Shown: piece after piece, positions 31,309 through 40,841 of the stretch
How positions within the stretch are numbered: position 1 is the first letter of the stretch
How the letters are laid out: every line of letters begins with the position of its first letter
Assembly (NCBI GenBank): GCA_024691875.1
Contig: JAILNG010000229.1
Location: 1 to 41,946, forward strand
Direction of reading: 5' to 3'
Source of the DNA: Lachnospiraceae bacterium
GTDB taxonomy: Bacteria > Bacillota > Clostridia > Lachnospirales > Lachnospiraceae
Length of the DNA: 41,946 nucleotides
The notes under the pieces: generated by a model
What the model saw: the letters and a program-made list of their open reading frames with translations, nothing else
Database searches by the model: none
What the model was told of the DNA's origin: nothing
Position numbers and translations under genes: made by a program

Positions 31309-32358
31309 TCAGTTGCCCTCCTCTTCATCATCGAAGAAAAGATAGCCGTACTCATGAGCAAACTCTTCATCCGTTAGTTCGGGATAGAGAGCTCTCACAG
31401 CGTCGTAGTCAAAGTTTTTCAGTTCGCCTGCCTGCATTACGTAACCTTCGGAATCAGCTGCATTGTTTGAAGTCTCATTTTCGGAAACATCCGTATCATC
31501 CGATGTTTCATTTGAAGCATTCGTGTTTGAAGCTTCAGAAGCAACGTCGTTAACGGCATTCTCTTCCGTATCGGACGTCTTATTGTCTTCTTCGTTTTCA
31601 ACAGCAACCGGATGAGGATTGTAAATATTAAGGTTAAAAGCTCCTTTGACCGTTGTAAAGTTTTTGTCATCAAATACAAGATCCACTGAATATGTTCCTG
31701 CAGCAAGTTCCTGTAACAGTTCGGACTTGATCGTAACCGTTTTTCCGGTAAGCGTAACGTAATCGGAAGGCAAAACTGTGTTTCCGATAGTAAGTGCAAC
31801 GTTTTCAGCTTTCGCAACGTCGCTTCCGAGATTGACTTCAAACTGTACGTCCTGAGGTTCATCACCGTTAAAGCTGTAATTCTGTCCCTGCTTTACAAGG
31901 CTCGGCTTGTTCTTGTCGTAGTGGTAATCATCCCCCACAACAGAGCTGAGATTTTCCATACTGTACAGAGCGCCGTCCATACTGAACTTAGCCTCTCCGC
32001 CGTTATAAGTAATGTAATCGACTATGCCCGATTTTGTTACCTTGCCGCCGCTTGCACTTTCGGTAGTAACAACAACCTGCTTTCCAACCAGAGAAAAGAT
32101 CTGAGAATTTTCTGCTGTAGACGAAAGCGACTGTAATTCTTCCAATTGACTGAACGTGGCCAACTGTGAGATCCATTCGGTATTCGTTGAAGGTTCCAGA
32201 GGATCCTGATTCTGCATTTCAGCAACGAGCAATTGAAGAAAGGCATCTTTTCCGAGATTAGAGGTACCTCTTGTTTCCTTTTCCTCTGTTGTCGTCTTTG
32301 TAGCAGTGTTTTCGATTTTTCCGTCAACGACTTTTTGAATCAATAAATCGTCTGCCAT
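31309..32358 (-). CDS. flgD: Hook cap protein FlgD with acidic C-terminal extension
   Basis: 349 aa from ATG at 32358, which follows GGAGGTAACT. The N-terminal scaffold motif LGKDAFLQLLVAEMQNQDPLEPSTNTEWISQLATFSQLEEL (about 35-75) is diagnostic, followed by the tudor/Ig hook-cap domains to about residue 247. The remaining 100 residues are unusual: a Glu/Asn/Ser/Thr/Asp-rich, probably disordered stretch (254-304) and a C-terminal patch FDYDAVRALYPELTDEEFAHEYGYLFFDD. FlgD caps the growing hook. The next gene starts one base later. Confidence 0.95.
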   Translation of the reverse strand: MADDLLIQKVVDGKIENTATKTTTEEKETRGTSNLGKDAFLQLLVAEMQNQDPLEPSTNTEWISQLATFSQLEELQSLSSTAENSQIFSLVGKQVVVTTESASGGKVTKSGIVDYITYNGGEAKFSMDGALYSMENLSSVVGDDYHYDKNKPSLVKQGQNYSFNGDEPQDVQFEVNLGSDVAKAENVALTIGNTVLPSDYVTLTGKTVTIKSELLQELAAGTYSVDLVFDDKNFTTVKGAFNLNIYNPHPVAVENEEDNKTSDTEENAVNDVASEASNTNASNETSDDTDVSENETSNNAADSEGYVMQAGELKNFDYDAVRALYPELTDEEFAHEYGYLFFDDEEEGN

Positions 32359-32369
32359 AGTTACCTCCG

Positions 32370-33782
32370 TCAAGCCACATAGCTGACTGTACTTGTTCCG
32401 TCATCAATGTAACTTTGTGTTTTAAGATCCGGACCGTCTACGATCTCATTGATCTCATCGAGAGTGAAATGCTTTCTGTTCTTACCTTCATTCTGTTCGT
32501 ATCCGCCTTTTTCAGCATCAGCGTCTTTGTTGAACGAGAAATCCGATACGGTCACTTCGACCGAATCAACCTTTAAGCCCTGCTCTCTGAGTGTTTCCTT
32601 AAACTGAATGATGTTGCTTTCGATAGCTTCCTTAGAAACCTGGTTTTCAGTCTGGAATTTTGCAGTGATCACACCGTCGTTTTCCTGGATCTGTACATTT
32701 ACTTTTCCGAGATGCTCAGGTGTAAGCTGAATCTCAAGACTTCTCACGTCTGCCGTAAGATTGATCTTGATCTGATTAAGGATCTGATCGGCAATGTTTC
32801 TCAGATCAGCCACTCTCGTTTCAAGTCCGGAGACCTCATTTACATTTTGATTGAATTTTTCAATCATATTGTTAATGAACTTATCAGCAAAATTTACGCT
32901 GTCGCTTTCCGATCTGCTGTCTTTTTTGCCGTCACGCTGAGTGTCATTCTTTGCTTCATTGCCGTTCCTGAACTCGATCGTAAGTTCTTTTTCTCCGTCT
33001 TTCTCCGGAGCAGCGGTGTTTTCGGTATTAACACCCGTGATCTCTTCCTTCTTTTCGAAAGAATCAATCTTCACACCATCCGCCTCTTTCTTTCCGAGAA
33101 GATCAAGTTTAAAATTGCTTTCATCACCGAATGTGTTAACGATCGTTGATGCGATCATTTCTTCATTCATTCCGAATTCCTCGAGGATATCGGAAATTTC
33201 GTTGATGAGTTGATTGCAGGAATCCAGAAGATTCTGATCCGTCAAAAGCTTTGAAACATCATTTCCGCAATCCATGGAAACGAACAATTGCTGTAATGAA
33301 GCCGGATCAGCAAGATCCGAAGCCTTCATGCCGAGTGAATCGAGCTGTCCCTGTAATTCTTCGGGTGTGATGTTAAAGAATTCCGTGATCGTCACTACGA
33401 TCTGAACCAGGCACGCTCCGACTTTTTCAAGCTGAGCTTCATCGATCTCTTCTGCATTTTCTGCAGTGCCGGTAGTTGCCTTTGTCTGTTCCGTCGCTTC
33501 ATTGCTCTTAACATTTTTAAGAGCATTTTTCAGATCCTTGCCCGTGTCAGTCTTGATCTCGGTATTCTGAACCGTATCCTGACTTTGCTTGGTGCTCACA
33601 TCTGCTGTTCCGGCTTTTGAAGTATCAATGTTGTTTTTTAAAACATTTCCGCTCTTATTCATGCCGTCAAAGAGTTTGGAAAATGCAAAGGCGTTGTCTG
33701 CTTTACCCGACGTTTTTTCCCCTGAAATGGAAAAAATGCCGGAAGCAAACTGAGTGTTTGTCTGTACATTTTGTACCAGCAT
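32370..33782 (-). CDS. fliK: Hook-length control protein FliK
   Basis: 470 aa. The N-terminal two thirds are low in sequence conservation and rich in Asp, Glu, Asn and Lys, as usual for the ruler part. The C-terminal flg_hook domain is recognised at about 345-425 (SLEIQLTPEHLGKVNVQIQENDGVITAKFQTENQVSKEAIESNIIQFKETLREQGLKVDSVEV). FliK measures hook length and triggers the FlhB switch. The ATG follows AGGAGGAAACAAAA. It precedes flgD by 11 nt. Confidence 0.93.
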   Translation of the reverse strand: MLVQNVQTNTQFASGIFSISGEKTSGKADNAFAFSKLFDGMNKSGNVLKNNIDTSKAGTADVSTKQSQDTVQNTEIKTDTGKDLKNALKNVKSNEATEQTKATTGTAENAEEIDEAQLEKVGACLVQIVVTITEFFNITPEELQGQLDSLGMKASDLADPASLQQLFVSMDCGNDVSKLLTDQNLLDSCNQLINEISDILEEFGMNEEMIASTIVNTFGDESNFKLDLLGKKEADGVKIDSFEKKEEITGVNTENTAAPEKDGEKELTIEFRNGNEAKNDTQRDGKKDSRSESDSVNFADKFINNMIEKFNQNVNEVSGLETRVADLRNIADQILNQIKINLTADVRSLEIQLTPEHLGKVNVQIQENDGVITAKFQTENQVSKEAIESNIIQFKETLREQGLKVDSVEVTVSDFSFNKDADAEKGGYEQNEGKNRKHFTLDEINEIVDGPDLKTQSYIDDGTSTVSYVA

Positions 33783-33878
33783 TTTTGTTTCCTCCTTTCA
33801 AAAAGTATGGTCTGATCAAAAAGAGGTTCCATCCTTCAATTTTATCAGCCTGTTAAGGCTAATGACATTACTGTTTCA

Positions 33879-34661
33879 TCAGGTCTCACCTTTCAGATAC
33901 TTATCCCAGTAATTCGAAACTCTTGCCGCGAACAAAGGATCGTCCTTCGTCATTTGCGTAAGAATGTCTGATCTCTGAGATGTCTTAAGATGATCGAATA
34001 TCCTGCAGATGAAATCAAGATCACTGGTAAATTCTTCCAGCATCTTAGCGGCATCGGCCGCTTTCATCTTTGCCACTGCTTCGGCAACTGCTTTTGCAGA
34101 TTGCGATCGTGTCTGTTGGTCCTTCAGCTCTTCGTAGATCTTCGCAGCATTCTCGGGATAAACACTTTCATACCAAGAAATATAATCATCTGCGCTCGGA
34201 GCTTTGTCCGAATAAACCACTTCTTTATCGAAAAGCTCACGAAGCTTTAAATAAGTCTCGTATTCTTTTTCGTAATGGTTTAAAGAATCGTTCTCGCTCT
34301 GAAGTTCAGCAAGGCGTGCAGCGTAATCGTCATTTTCCTCAGAATAATTATCGACAAGTTCTTCCAGATAATTAATACGCTCCACCGCTTCTTTGATATT
34401 TTTATACGGATATCTTTCTCTGTATGCTATCTGTTCATCGGTAAGTTCCGGTAATATCATCTTAACAACAGGAACATTTTCAAGATAAGGTCTTAAAGTC
34501 GTTCCGACACCACCTGCATCGATCTTTACAAGTAAAGCAAGGATCGCAAGCCATACGATCGTAATGATCAAAATGATTATAAACGTGGCAAGCTTGGTTC
34601 CGAAGCTCTCCTTACTCGCTTTATTCTCTGTGTCGTTAAAATTTTTGTTCTTTTTGGCCAT
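33879..34661 (-). CDS. MotE/YlxF-like membrane protein
   Basis: 260 aa. One transmembrane helix (about 25-47), a long coiled coil (about 88-145), then a C-terminal helical domain resembling the MgtE N-terminal repeat (YPENAAKIYEELKDQQTRSQSAKAVAEAVAKMKAADAAKMLEEFTSDLDFICRIFDHLKTSQRSDILTQMTKDDPLFAA). It occupies the ylxF position between fliJ and fliK. In alphaproteobacteria MotE chaperones the MotC protein; the Firmicute role is less clear but probably helps basal body or stator assembly. A 96-nt gap to fliK shows no gene, only a weak AGCC/GGCT hairpin. Confidence 0.82.
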   Translation of the reverse strand: MAKKNKNFNDTENKASKESFGTKLATFIIILIITIVWLAILALLVKIDAGGVGTTLRPYLENVPVVKMILPELTDEQIAYRERYPYKNIKEAVERINYLEELVDNYSEENDDYAARLAELQSENDSLNHYEKEYETYLKLRELFDKEVVYSDKAPSADDYISWYESVYPENAAKIYEELKDQQTRSQSAKAVAEAVAKMKAADAAKMLEEFTSDLDFICRIFDHLKTSQRSDILTQMTKDDPLFAARVSNYWDKYLKGET

Positions 34662-34681
34662 AAATCGCTCCGATCATCAAT

Positions 34682-35128
34682 TTATTTCCCCGCTCTGCCG
34701 TGCCTGTAGGAAACCAGCTCATTGATCTCCATCTGTTCTTCATGTTCCAATTCTTCAAGAAATTCATTGTAAGCGTTTTCCCTGAGCTTTTCGTAGATCT
34801 TTCTTTCCTTCATGGCATTTTCGAGTCTTATCCTCGCTGCTTCAAGCGCTTTTTCAGCCTTCTTGACAGCTTTTTTTTGATCCTCTATGCTCAGATCAGT
34901 TGCTCTGATAGCATTTTCCGTAAGGTTGAGATCTCTGGCTTTGATCACGGAAGACATCTGAACTCTTTTTTCTTCCACAAGTTCCCTGCGCCGTAAAAAT
35001 AAAGCCTCAAGCTTATCCTCTTCCTCACTCAGCCGGATCCTCGCATTGCCATATGCTATTTTTTCCTGTTCCTCCAGTTTTTCTCTGATATTAAGGATTC
35101 CCTGGAGTTTATAGACAAATTTAGCCAT
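34682..35128 (-). CDS. fliJ: Flagellar export protein FliJ
   Basis: 148 aa, an almost continuous antiparallel coiled coil (FVYKLQGILNIREKLEEQEKIAYGNARIRLSEEEDKLEALFLRRRELVEEKR ...). FliJ is the central stalk of the FliI ATPase ring and escorts export chaperones. It overlaps the fliI 3' end by 8 nt, indicating coupling. Confidence 0.93.
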   Translation of the reverse strand: MAKFVYKLQGILNIREKLEEQEKIAYGNARIRLSEEEDKLEALFLRRRELVEEKRVQMSSVIKARDLNLTENAIRATDLSIEDQKKAVKKAEKALEAARIRLENAMKERKIYEKLRENAYNEFLEELEHEEQMEINELVSYRHGRAGK

Positions 35129-36422
35129 TAAAAATTTCCTTCATCAATTCCACTGTCTCTTCAAGAGAAAACTTCTCATCAGTCTGTTGCATAAGAAAAT
35201 CGTTGACTGCATCAATCTTTTGAATGGCATAATCTATTTCTTTGTTTGAGCCGCTTTTATAGGCTCCGATATTTATCAGATCCTCGGACTCTGTGTAGGT
35301 GGCAAGAACGTTTTTTAGTGTATTGGCAGCGTCCTTATGCTCTTTTGTAGCTATCGAACTCATTACACGGGAAATGCTCTGTAAAATATCAATAGCAGGA
35401 TAATGATTCTTATGTGCCAGTTTTCTTGAAAGAACAATATGTCCGTCAAGGATACCTCTTGCAGTATCGGCAATAGGTTCATTCATATCATCACCGTCAA
35501 CCAGAACGGTGTAGATCCCGGTAATAGACCCCTTGGCTGTTCTGCCTGCTCGCTCAAGAAGTTTGGGCATTTCTCCGTACACACTGGGCGGATACCCTCT
35601 GGAAACAGGCGGTTCACCGGAAGCAAGTCCGATCTCTCTTTGTGCCATTGAAAAACGTGTTAAACTGTCCATCATGAGAAGCACGTCCATTCCGGAATCC
35701 CTGAAGTATTCAGCAATAGCAGTGGCGGTTTTTGCCGCTTTTTTTCTTAATAACGCAGGCTGATCGCTGGTTGCGCAGACAATAACCGAACGTTTTCTTC
35801 CTTCTTCCCCCAAGTCTCTTTCAATAAACTCTTTAACCTCACGGCCGCGTTCTCCGATAAGAGCGATAACGTTGATATCTGCACGTGTGTTTCTTGCAAA
35901 CATACCCATAAGGGTACTTTTTCCGACTCCGGAGCCCGCAAAAATGCCAATTCTCTGCCCTTTTCCAAGAGTGATCAATCCATCGACCGCTTTGACTCCG
36001 AGAGTAAGAGCTTTGTCGATCATAACTCTTTCCATAGGATTGGGAGGCATAGCTTCCGAATTGTAAAAATCTTCCGCTTCTACGTAGGAGCCATCCATCG
36101 GACGCCCAAGTCCGTCAAGTACCATGCCGAGATAATTCTTTCCGACGGGTACTCCATACCCGGTACCACAGGCTTCCACACAGTCACCGATAGAAACTCC
36201 GCCCACATCTTCGTAAGGCATAAGCAAAAGTCTGTCGTCTCTGAAACCGACAACTTCGCAAAGAACTCTTTTTCCGGTGTCTTTAATTATAATGTCGCAA
36301 GTGTCATTGATCTTAGCTTCTACTCCTGTAGACTCAACTGTAAGTCCCACGACTTTTACGACTTTTCCGTAAACGTGTATGTAGTTTTCATTGAGTAAAC
36401 CGAGATATTTTCTTTTATCCAT
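35121..36422 (-). CDS. fliI: Flagellum-specific ATPase FliI
   Basis: 433 aa. Walker A GSGVGKST at 163-170, the Walker B region LLMMDSLTRFSMAQREIG, and ALIGERGREVKEF, all typical of the F1-like type III export ATPases. FliI hydrolyses ATP to promote loading of export substrates with FliH and FliJ. The start ATG, 3 nt after the fliH stop, lacks a strong ribosome site. Confidence 0.97.
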   Translation of the reverse strand: MDKRKYLGLLNENYIHVYGKVVKVVGLTVESTGVEAKINDTCDIIIKDTGKRVLCEVVGFRDDRLLLMPYEDVGGVSIGDCVEACGTGYGVPVGKNYLGMVLDGLGRPMDGSYVEAEDFYNSEAMPPNPMERVMIDKALTLGVKAVDGLITLGKGQRIGIFAGSGVGKSTLMGMFARNTRADINVIALIGERGREVKEFIERDLGEEGRKRSVIVCATSDQPALLRKKAAKTATAIAEYFRDSGMDVLLMMDSLTRFSMAQREIGLASGEPPVSRGYPPSVYGEMPKLLERAGRTAKGSITGIYTVLVDGDDMNEPIADTARGILDGHIVLSRKLAHKNHYPAIDILQSISRVMSSIATKEHKDAANTLKNVLATYTESEDLINIGAYKSGSNKEIDYAIQKIDAVNDFLMQQTDEKFSLEETVELMKEIFNG

Positions 36423-36425
36423 CGA

Positions 36426-37358
36426 TCATTTGCTCTGCTCTGTATCAGAAAGCATATCCAGAGCATCCAAAAGCCCTTCTGTTGCAATTCCAAGTCCGCA
36501 ATCTATAACTTTGTCGCCATTTTCCAGCTTAACATCGCCTTTTTTAAGATCAGGCACCGAAACAAAATTTAAGCTGAGCTTTCCGTTGTATCTTTCTATT
36601 ATCTCTCCGATCTTTGGAGACAATCTGTCGTAATCTTCGGCAGAAAGCTTAACATCAAAGGAATTGTCTCTCGGGAAATGCGAGATTGCCGTATCGATCA
36701 GATACTCAAGAACTTCAATATGGTTATCATAGGAAATCCCGGTTATCTTTCTGACATATTCCTTTAAAATTTCAACAAAAGCAGGTTCAAGTTCAGCAAC
36801 CTGCCTTTCATAATCTTCCCTTAAAGCCGTTCTTTCCTGCTCTATAGAGGCAAGCGCGGCATCTCTTTCCTCATTGGCTCTTTTCATTCCGTCTTCATAG
36901 CCTTGGGATGAAGCAAGGGTTATGATGCCGGCTTTCGCAGCTTCTCCCTCTGCTTTTCCTTTTTCGACGGCTTCCGAAACGATGGTCTCAGCCTTGGCAT
37001 TTGCAAGATTGATGATCTCATCTGCCTTTGCATCCAGTTCTGCTTTTAAAGCAATCTCCGTTTCACTTTTAATACTGTCGGTTACTTCAGCACGGATCTG
37101 TTCCTTAAACTCTTCCAGTTCCTCAGCAGTCATAACCTGCTTATCTTCAGGAAAATCCTCCACCTCATCGGCTTCTATACCTTCCTTAAAATCTTCTTCA
37201 CCGGGATATGTTTCACCCGGAAATTGCTGATGCCAGATCTCTTTGGCGTTTTCACAGATCTTTTCTTCCATTTTGGTGAAGTCAAGCTTTTTAAGTGTCT
37301 TGGTATCGTAGGATATGGAGTATCCTTTAATCATATTATTAGACAACGAGCTCGTCAC
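36426..37358 (-). CDS. fliH: Flagellar assembly protein FliH
   Basis: 310 aa from the GTG at 37358, preceded by AAGAGGCGGAG; the ATG at 37334 is an alternative without a ribosome site. A variable acidic N-terminal region (about 45-85, EDF/EDE-rich) is followed by a long coiled coil with Ala and Glu (about 85-190) and the C-terminal FliH domain that binds FliI. The protein is longer than E. coli FliH (235 aa). It overlaps the fliG 3' end by 20 nt. Confidence 0.92.
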   Translation of the reverse strand: MTSSLSNNMIKGYSISYDTKTLKKLDFTKMEEKICENAKEIWHQQFPGETYPGEEDFKEGIEADEVEDFPEDKQVMTAEELEEFKEQIRAEVTDSIKSETEIALKAELDAKADEIINLANAKAETIVSEAVEKGKAEGEAAKAGIITLASSQGYEDGMKRANEERDAALASIEQERTALREDYERQVAELEPAFVEILKEYVRKITGISYDNHIEVLEYLIDTAISHFPRDNSFDVKLSAEDYDRLSPKIGEIIERYNGKLSLNFVSVPDLKKGDVKLENGDKVIDCGLGIATEGLLDALDMLSDTEQSK

Positions 37359-38361
37359 CTCCGCCTCTTGCTATGATGATCTCACCGGAATCTTCAAGCT
37401 TTCTGATAATGTTAACGATCTTCTGCTGAGCTTCTTCTACATCCTTCATGCGGACAGGTCCCATGAATTCCATATCTTCCTTGATCATAGTAGCAAGACG
37501 CTTGGACATGTTGTTGAAAATAGCTGCCTGAACGTCTTCATTGGCATTCTTAAGAGCAACAGCAATCTCATTATTGTCAACCTCATGCATAACACGCTGA
37601 ATGGAACGATCGTCCAGAGTAAGAATGTCTTCGAATACGAACATCTTCTTTCTGATCTCGTCCGCAAGTTCGGGCTCGTCGATTTCCAAAGTTTCCATAA
37701 TGTGTTTTTCTGTACCACGGTCTACCGTATTCAGGATGTCTACAACCGCATCCACGCCACCCGCAATGGTGAAGTCCTGATTTACAAGGTTAGCGAGCTT
37801 CTTTTCCAATACGTTCTCAACCTCCTTGATGACATCCGGAGATGTACGATCCATCTGGGCAATTCTTTTGGCAACATCAGCCTGCTTGTCCTGTGGCAAT
37901 GCAGCAACAATTGCCGCAGCCTGAGAAGTGGAAAGGTAGGAAAGAATTAAAGCAATCGTCTGAGGATGCTCGTCCTGAATGAAGTTCAAGAGCTGCGTAG
38001 CATCGGTTTTTCTTACAAATTCGAAAGGACGAACCTGCAAGCTTGCAGTGAGCTTTCCGATAACTTCCACGGCCTTGTCTCCGCCGAGAGCCTTTTCCAG
38101 CAAACTCTTTGCGTAATCGATACCGCCTTCGGAAATGTACTGCTGTGCAAGACATACTTCATAGAACTCGTCAAGTACTTCTTCCTTGAGCGCCTGATTA
38201 ATGCTTCTGGTGTTAGCAATTTCAAGAGTAAGCTGCTCGATCTCTTCTTCCTTAAGGAACTTGAAAACGTTAGCTGATTTGTCGGGTCCCAACGTGATCA
38301 AAAGGATCGCAGCTTTTTGCAAACCGCTCAGTTCACTTATTTTAGGTGATGATGATGCCAT
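37339..38361 (-). CDS. fliG: Flagellar rotor switch protein FliG
   Basis: 340 aa, normal length. The three domains are evident, with the N-terminal KAAILLITLGPDKSANVFKFLKEEEIEQLTLEIA, the middle domain with the HPQT segment (EHPQTIALILSYLSTSQAA), and the C-terminal torque helix with IRKKMFVFEDILTLDDRSIQRVMHEVDNNEIAVALKNA. FliG carries the charged residues that interact with MotA and joins the MS ring to the C-ring. The ATG follows GGAAAGGCACGTTT. Confidence 0.97.
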   Translation of the reverse strand: MASSSPKISELSGLQKAAILLITLGPDKSANVFKFLKEEEIEQLTLEIANTRSINQALKEEVLDEFYEVCLAQQYISEGGIDYAKSLLEKALGGDKAVEVIGKLTASLQVRPFEFVRKTDATQLLNFIQDEHPQTIALILSYLSTSQAAAIVAALPQDKQADVAKRIAQMDRTSPDVIKEVENVLEKKLANLVNQDFTIAGGVDAVVDILNTVDRGTEKHIMETLEIDEPELADEIRKKMFVFEDILTLDDRSIQRVMHEVDNNEIAVALKNANEDVQAAIFNNMSKRLATMIKEDMEFMGPVRMKDVEEAQQKIVNIIRKLEDSGEIIIARGGGDELVV

Positions 38362-38397
38362 AAACGTGCCTTTCCGTTTTGTTTATTTCGAATAAAA

Positions 38398-39990
38398 CTA
38401 CATCCAGTCTTCGTTCAGCCAGTTTCTTAAGAGTGCTGCAACAGCTTCGGGATTCTCGTCGAAGAACTTTTCGATCATCTTTCTTGTCTCTGATTCCTCG
38501 CTGAACTCTACATCCTCGAGGCTCTGATTCTCCTTCGTTGTAGCAAGAAGCTGTTCAATGGACAATTCAGGTTCAACCTCCGTGATCTCAACAGGTCTCA
38601 TGCCTCTCAGGATTACGATCAAGAGAATAACGAGCAGGAGAACAGCAAGTGCGATCTGTACAACCATTGATACATCGATATTTGCAGCCTGATCGTCTAT
38701 AAACTGATATACATCATATGTGATGAGGATGACATCGTCCTCTTCAATTCCTGTAGCAAGCGAAACAACTCTGACCAATTCTTCGGGAGTTGTTGTCCTT
38801 ACCGGATCCTGATGAGTCAGAATGTACCTGTCATATGTCATTTCATCCGTAAGCTCTCCAAGCATTTCAAGCTCCGTCTTGGTTCTCTTGACAACTCGTC
38901 TTGCGGTAACAGAGATGGATGCATTTGAGATGGTTCCGGAATTGTAAGCAGTTTCCGTAACTCTTACACTGGGTTTATAAAAATCATCTTCAGTGTAGGT
39001 TTCCGAATTTCCGGATTCACCGGTTGAAAGCATATAATCTGTCTCATCATTTGAATCGGTTCCGGGAACATCTCCGGAAGTGTTCTGGTTGGATGAAGAT
39101 GTTTCGTGATACTCAACAAGTACACCTCTGTCTTCTCCTTCAAGAGGTAAGTACTCTTCAAACATCTGAGTTACCTTATCCCAGTTAAGGTTCAGATAGG
39201 TAGCAACATCAACTTCTGTGTACCCATTCATGATGAGCGCTCCGGTAACGCATTCCTTGTACTCGCTCTTAATGCGCTTTTCCATTGTCACTTTGTCTGT
39301 GAGATCAAGCCCTTCAATGTCGACTTCCGATCCGTCAAAAAGGACTTCTCCGTTTTGGTCAACAATCGTAATGTCATCGGTATTCTTGTTTCCGAGACCT
39401 TTGGCTACAATGGAAGCGATACCTGCAACCTGCTTTTTATTGAATTTATTGTTGTATGTGATGGTAACCGCCGCAGGAATTGTCTGATTTGCGGCAATAA
39501 CTGAATTCGATGTGTCCTTCGGTATGTAATTAATGGTTACGGAAGTGATTCCCTGAATGCACATGATGGCATCCCTGATAACAGATTCACTTCTTAAGAA
39601 CGTCCTTTGTAATCTCTCACCGTTAGTGGTGGTCAAAGATGTATCCAAAAGGTCATCGATGTTAAAAGAATCGTCTCCGATGTCTGCGGAGTAAACGGTA
39701 GTAACTGCCTCTACATAATGATCTTCATCAACAAGTACCGTATTATTGTCCGAACCGAGTTTGGAAGCATATCCTGCCTCTTTAAGAGCGGTAACTGCTC
39801 GGCTGGCAGTTTCGGTATCCTGGAATTTATAAAGTTCGGTGTATCTTGTTCTTCCCAAAAAGAAGACAAAAAACGCAATAATAAGAACAACCCCTGCAAA
39901 ACTCCCAATGATCACTGTTTTCTGCTTGGTTGTCCATTTGTTCCAATATTCCAGTACTTTCTTTTGAATATTCTTTAACTGTTCGGGCAT
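38398..39990 (-). CDS. fliF: MS-ring protein FliF
   Basis: 530 aa. The N-terminal transmembrane helix (about 25-45) is followed by the YscJ/FliF ring-building motifs (SLTTTNGERLQRTFLRSESVIRDAIMCIQGITSVTINYIP and DITIVDQNGEVLFDGS). A second transmembrane helix lies at about 440-462, and the cytoplasmic C-terminus ends with MIEKFFDENPEAVAALLRNWLNEDWM, the FliG-binding tail. It forms the base ring on which the rest assembles. It starts 26 nt after fliE. Confidence 0.97.
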   Translation of the reverse strand: MPEQLKNIQKKVLEYWNKWTTKQKTVIIGSFAGVVLIIAFFVFFLGRTRYTELYKFQDTETASRAVTALKEAGYASKLGSDNNTVLVDEDHYVEAVTTVYSADIGDDSFNIDDLLDTSLTTTNGERLQRTFLRSESVIRDAIMCIQGITSVTINYIPKDTSNSVIAANQTIPAAVTITYNNKFNKKQVAGIASIVAKGLGNKNTDDITIVDQNGEVLFDGSEVDIEGLDLTDKVTMEKRIKSEYKECVTGALIMNGYTEVDVATYLNLNWDKVTQMFEEYLPLEGEDRGVLVEYHETSSSNQNTSGDVPGTDSNDETDYMLSTGESGNSETYTEDDFYKPSVRVTETAYNSGTISNASISVTARRVVKRTKTELEMLGELTDEMTYDRYILTHQDPVRTTTPEELVRVVSLATGIEEDDVILITYDVYQFIDDQAANIDVSMVVQIALAVLLLVILLIVILRGMRPVEITEVEPELSIEQLLATTKENQSLEDVEFSEESETRKMIEKFFDENPEAVAALLRNWLNEDWM

Positions 39991-40016
39991 ATAATAAACC
40001 TCTGTCTATACTTTAA

Positions 40017-40352
40017 TCAGAACTGTAAAGCCATAATTTCTTTATATGCATCTATTACGGCATTTCTCACAGCCACCGTGTATTGTAAAGACACATTGGC
40101 CTTTGTCTGGGCAACAAGAAGATCTGAAATACTGTCGTTTAAACCGAGCATATAAGCCATTTCCGCTTCTTCAGCCTTGTTGGTGTAGTCCTCGGTTTCT
40201 TTGATCATCCCTCTTGCCGAATCCAACAACGCGGCAAAGCTTGTGATGTTCCCCTCATTTTTCTTGTCTTTCGTCGTATTGATCCCGGTCAGTACATTCC
40301 CCACTGATGAGACAGACGAAACACTTCCTAAAGAAGAAAGATCAATTGCCAT
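40017..40352 (-). CDS. fliE: MS ring-rod junction protein FliE
   Basis: 111 aa, as usual. The conserved C-terminal half (AEEAEMAYMLGLNDSISDLLVAQTKANVSLQYTVAVRNAVIDAYKEIMALQF) identifies it. It connects the MS ring to the rod. The N-terminal 25 residues are Ser/Val/Gly-rich. The ATG follows CGGAGGTAAATT; the gap to flgC is 12 nt. Confidence 0.96.
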   Translation of the reverse strand: MAIDLSSLGSVSSVSSVGNVLTGINTTKDKKNEGNITSFAALLDSARGMIKETEDYTNKAEEAEMAYMLGLNDSISDLLVAQTKANVSLQYTVAVRNAVIDAYKEIMALQF

Positions 40353-40364
40353 AATTTACCTCCG

Positions 40365-40826
40365 TCAGCTTCCTATATCCATAGCCTTAAGAAGCATGTT
40401 CTTAGTGGCATTGAAAGCTGTGACGTTAGCTTCGTAGGAACGATTGGCAGAAATAAGGTTTGTCATTTCCGTAACCGTATCAACATTGGGGTAAGTAACG
40501 TAGCCTTCCTCATCAGCATCGGGATGAGCGGGATCATAAACCTTTTTCATGGATGTAACATGATCTTCCACTATATCCGTGATCTTAACACCGTTTCCGA
40601 CATTCTTTTTGTATGAGACGCCGGTCTTCGCTGAATCCAACGCGTTCTGGAAATTTGTATTGTTTCCCGATCTTTCGGCAAAAACCACTGTTTGACGTAC
40701 ATAGGGCTTGTTGTCATCGGTTCTTGTCGTACTAACGTTTGCAATATTCTGCGCGATGATGTCCATTCTTGTTCTCTGTGCCGTCATTCCGCTTGCAGAA
40801 ACATTAAGTGTAGACATTACTGACAT
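40365..40826 (-). CDS. flgC: Proximal rod protein FlgC
   Basis: 153 aa. The N-terminal STLNVSASGMTAQRTRMDIIAQNIANVSTTRTDDNKPYVRQTVVF is the rod-protein signature and the C-terminus PNVDTVTEMTNLISANRSYEANVTAFNATKNMLLKAMDIG the matching helix. It builds the proximal rod with FlgB. The ATG follows GGAGGTGTAATAT. Confidence 0.97.
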   Translation of the reverse strand: MSVMSTLNVSASGMTAQRTRMDIIAQNIANVSTTRTDDNKPYVRQTVVFAERSGNNTNFQNALDSAKTGVSYKKNVGNGVKITDIVEDHVTSMKKVYDPAHPDADEEGYVTYPNVDTVTEMTNLISANRSYEANVTAFNATKNMLLKAMDIGS

Positions 40827-40841
40827 ATATTACACCTCCGA

